Assembly (NCBI RefSeq): GCF_902459725.1
Contig: NZ_CABPSH010000019.1
Coordinates: 1 to 52,326, forward strand
Origin: Pandoraea eparura
GTDB taxonomy: Bacteria > Pseudomonadota > Gammaproteobacteria > Burkholderiales > Burkholderiaceae
DNA: 52,326 bases
Reading direction: 5' to 3'
The notes under the pieces were generated by a model that was given only the letters and a program-made list of their open reading frames with translations, was not told the origin of the DNA and made no database searches. How positions within the stretch are numbered: position 1 is the stretch's first letter; each line of letters starts with the position of its first letter. Both the position numbers and the translations under genes were made by a program. Positions 52,246 through 52,326 of the stretch are shown piece after piece.

Positions 52246-52326
52246 GCCACCCGCACCCGCCACCCGCACCCGCCACCCGCACCCGCCACCCGCACCCGCC
52301 ACCCGCCACCCGCCACCCGCCACCCG
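52246..52326. repeat. 13-bp then 7-bp tandem repeat at the window edge
   Basis: Four copies of a 13-bp unit (GCCACCC joined to GCACCC) run from 52246 to 52297, then four copies of GCCACCC reach the end of the window, so the array may continue. The units are clearly related: the 13-mer is one full and one shortened heptad. Confidence 0.92.

Noticed and set aside
1-52326. Prophage, insertion sequence, tRNA or rRNA genes
   Set aside because: No transposase, integrase or phage genes and no cloverleaf-like or rRNA-like sequence was found by eye on either strand.

Overview
The window looks like a chromosomal stretch from a high-GC betaproteobacterium of the order Burkholderiales, most likely Burkholderiaceae and possibly Pandoraea. 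This is inference from remembered protein families (soluble FdsGBA-type formate dehydrogenase, 526-residue isocitrate lyase, Burkholderia-like YbiT), from GC-rich codon use and from Shine-Dalgarno-led starts. No search was run. I see no rRNA, tRNA, IS element, prophage or CRISPR array. It reads as ordinary core and accessory chromosome with tightly packed genes, several simple-sequence repeat patches and one gene relic.

Layout. 1-4.7 kb: a ~28-bp tandem repeat field, then a four-gene operon of a circularly permuted ATP-grasp protein, an alpha-E protein, a transglutaminase-like protein and the proteasome-like protease Anbu. 4.7-8.9 kb: a MATE exporter, then a periplasmic DUF1007 protein with a NicO nickel/cobalt transporter behind a structured leader. 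8.9-14.8 kb: purine oxidation, with urate hydroxylase PuuD and hydroxyisourate hydrolase on one strand, a nucleobase permease and 8-oxoguanine deaminase on the other, and a LysR regulator. 14.9-23.7 kb: a secreted cupin, ABC-F protein YbiT, an aldehyde dehydrogenase, a DUF1289 protein, outer-membrane phospholipase A, an EAL phosphodiesterase and a sulfide:quinone oxidoreductase. 24.1-27.1 kb: a CadR-type MerR regulator divergent from a His-rich Cd/Zn/Pb ATPase. 27.2-32.3 kb: a CHAD protein, HU, a metallophosphoesterase relic, ferredoxin-NADP reductase and isocitrate lyase, the last two ending at a shared terminator. 32.9-35.0 kb: a three-gene inner-membrane PepSY operon, probably for reductive siderophore-iron handling, behind a possible Fur box.

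35.2-45.6 kb is a formate/molybdoenzyme region: an FdhF/YdeP oxidoreductase, a ModE-like regulator fused to a substrate-binding domain, and fdsG-fdsB-fdsA-fdhD-fdsD. The same inverted repeat, TCATATG-N10-CATATGA, occurs just after the regulator gene and again just before fdsG; a degenerate copy and a perfect palindrome lie before the regulator. This is the clearest new regulatory signal in the window.

45.6-52.3 kb holds two small conserved proteins of unknown role, a phytanoyl-CoA dioxygenase-like protein, a sodium:neurotransmitter-type symporter, glutathione reductase, a small secreted protein, and an ATP synthase epsilon gene with no other atp gene beside it in the window, flanked by 9-bp, 13-bp and 7-bp tandem repeats.
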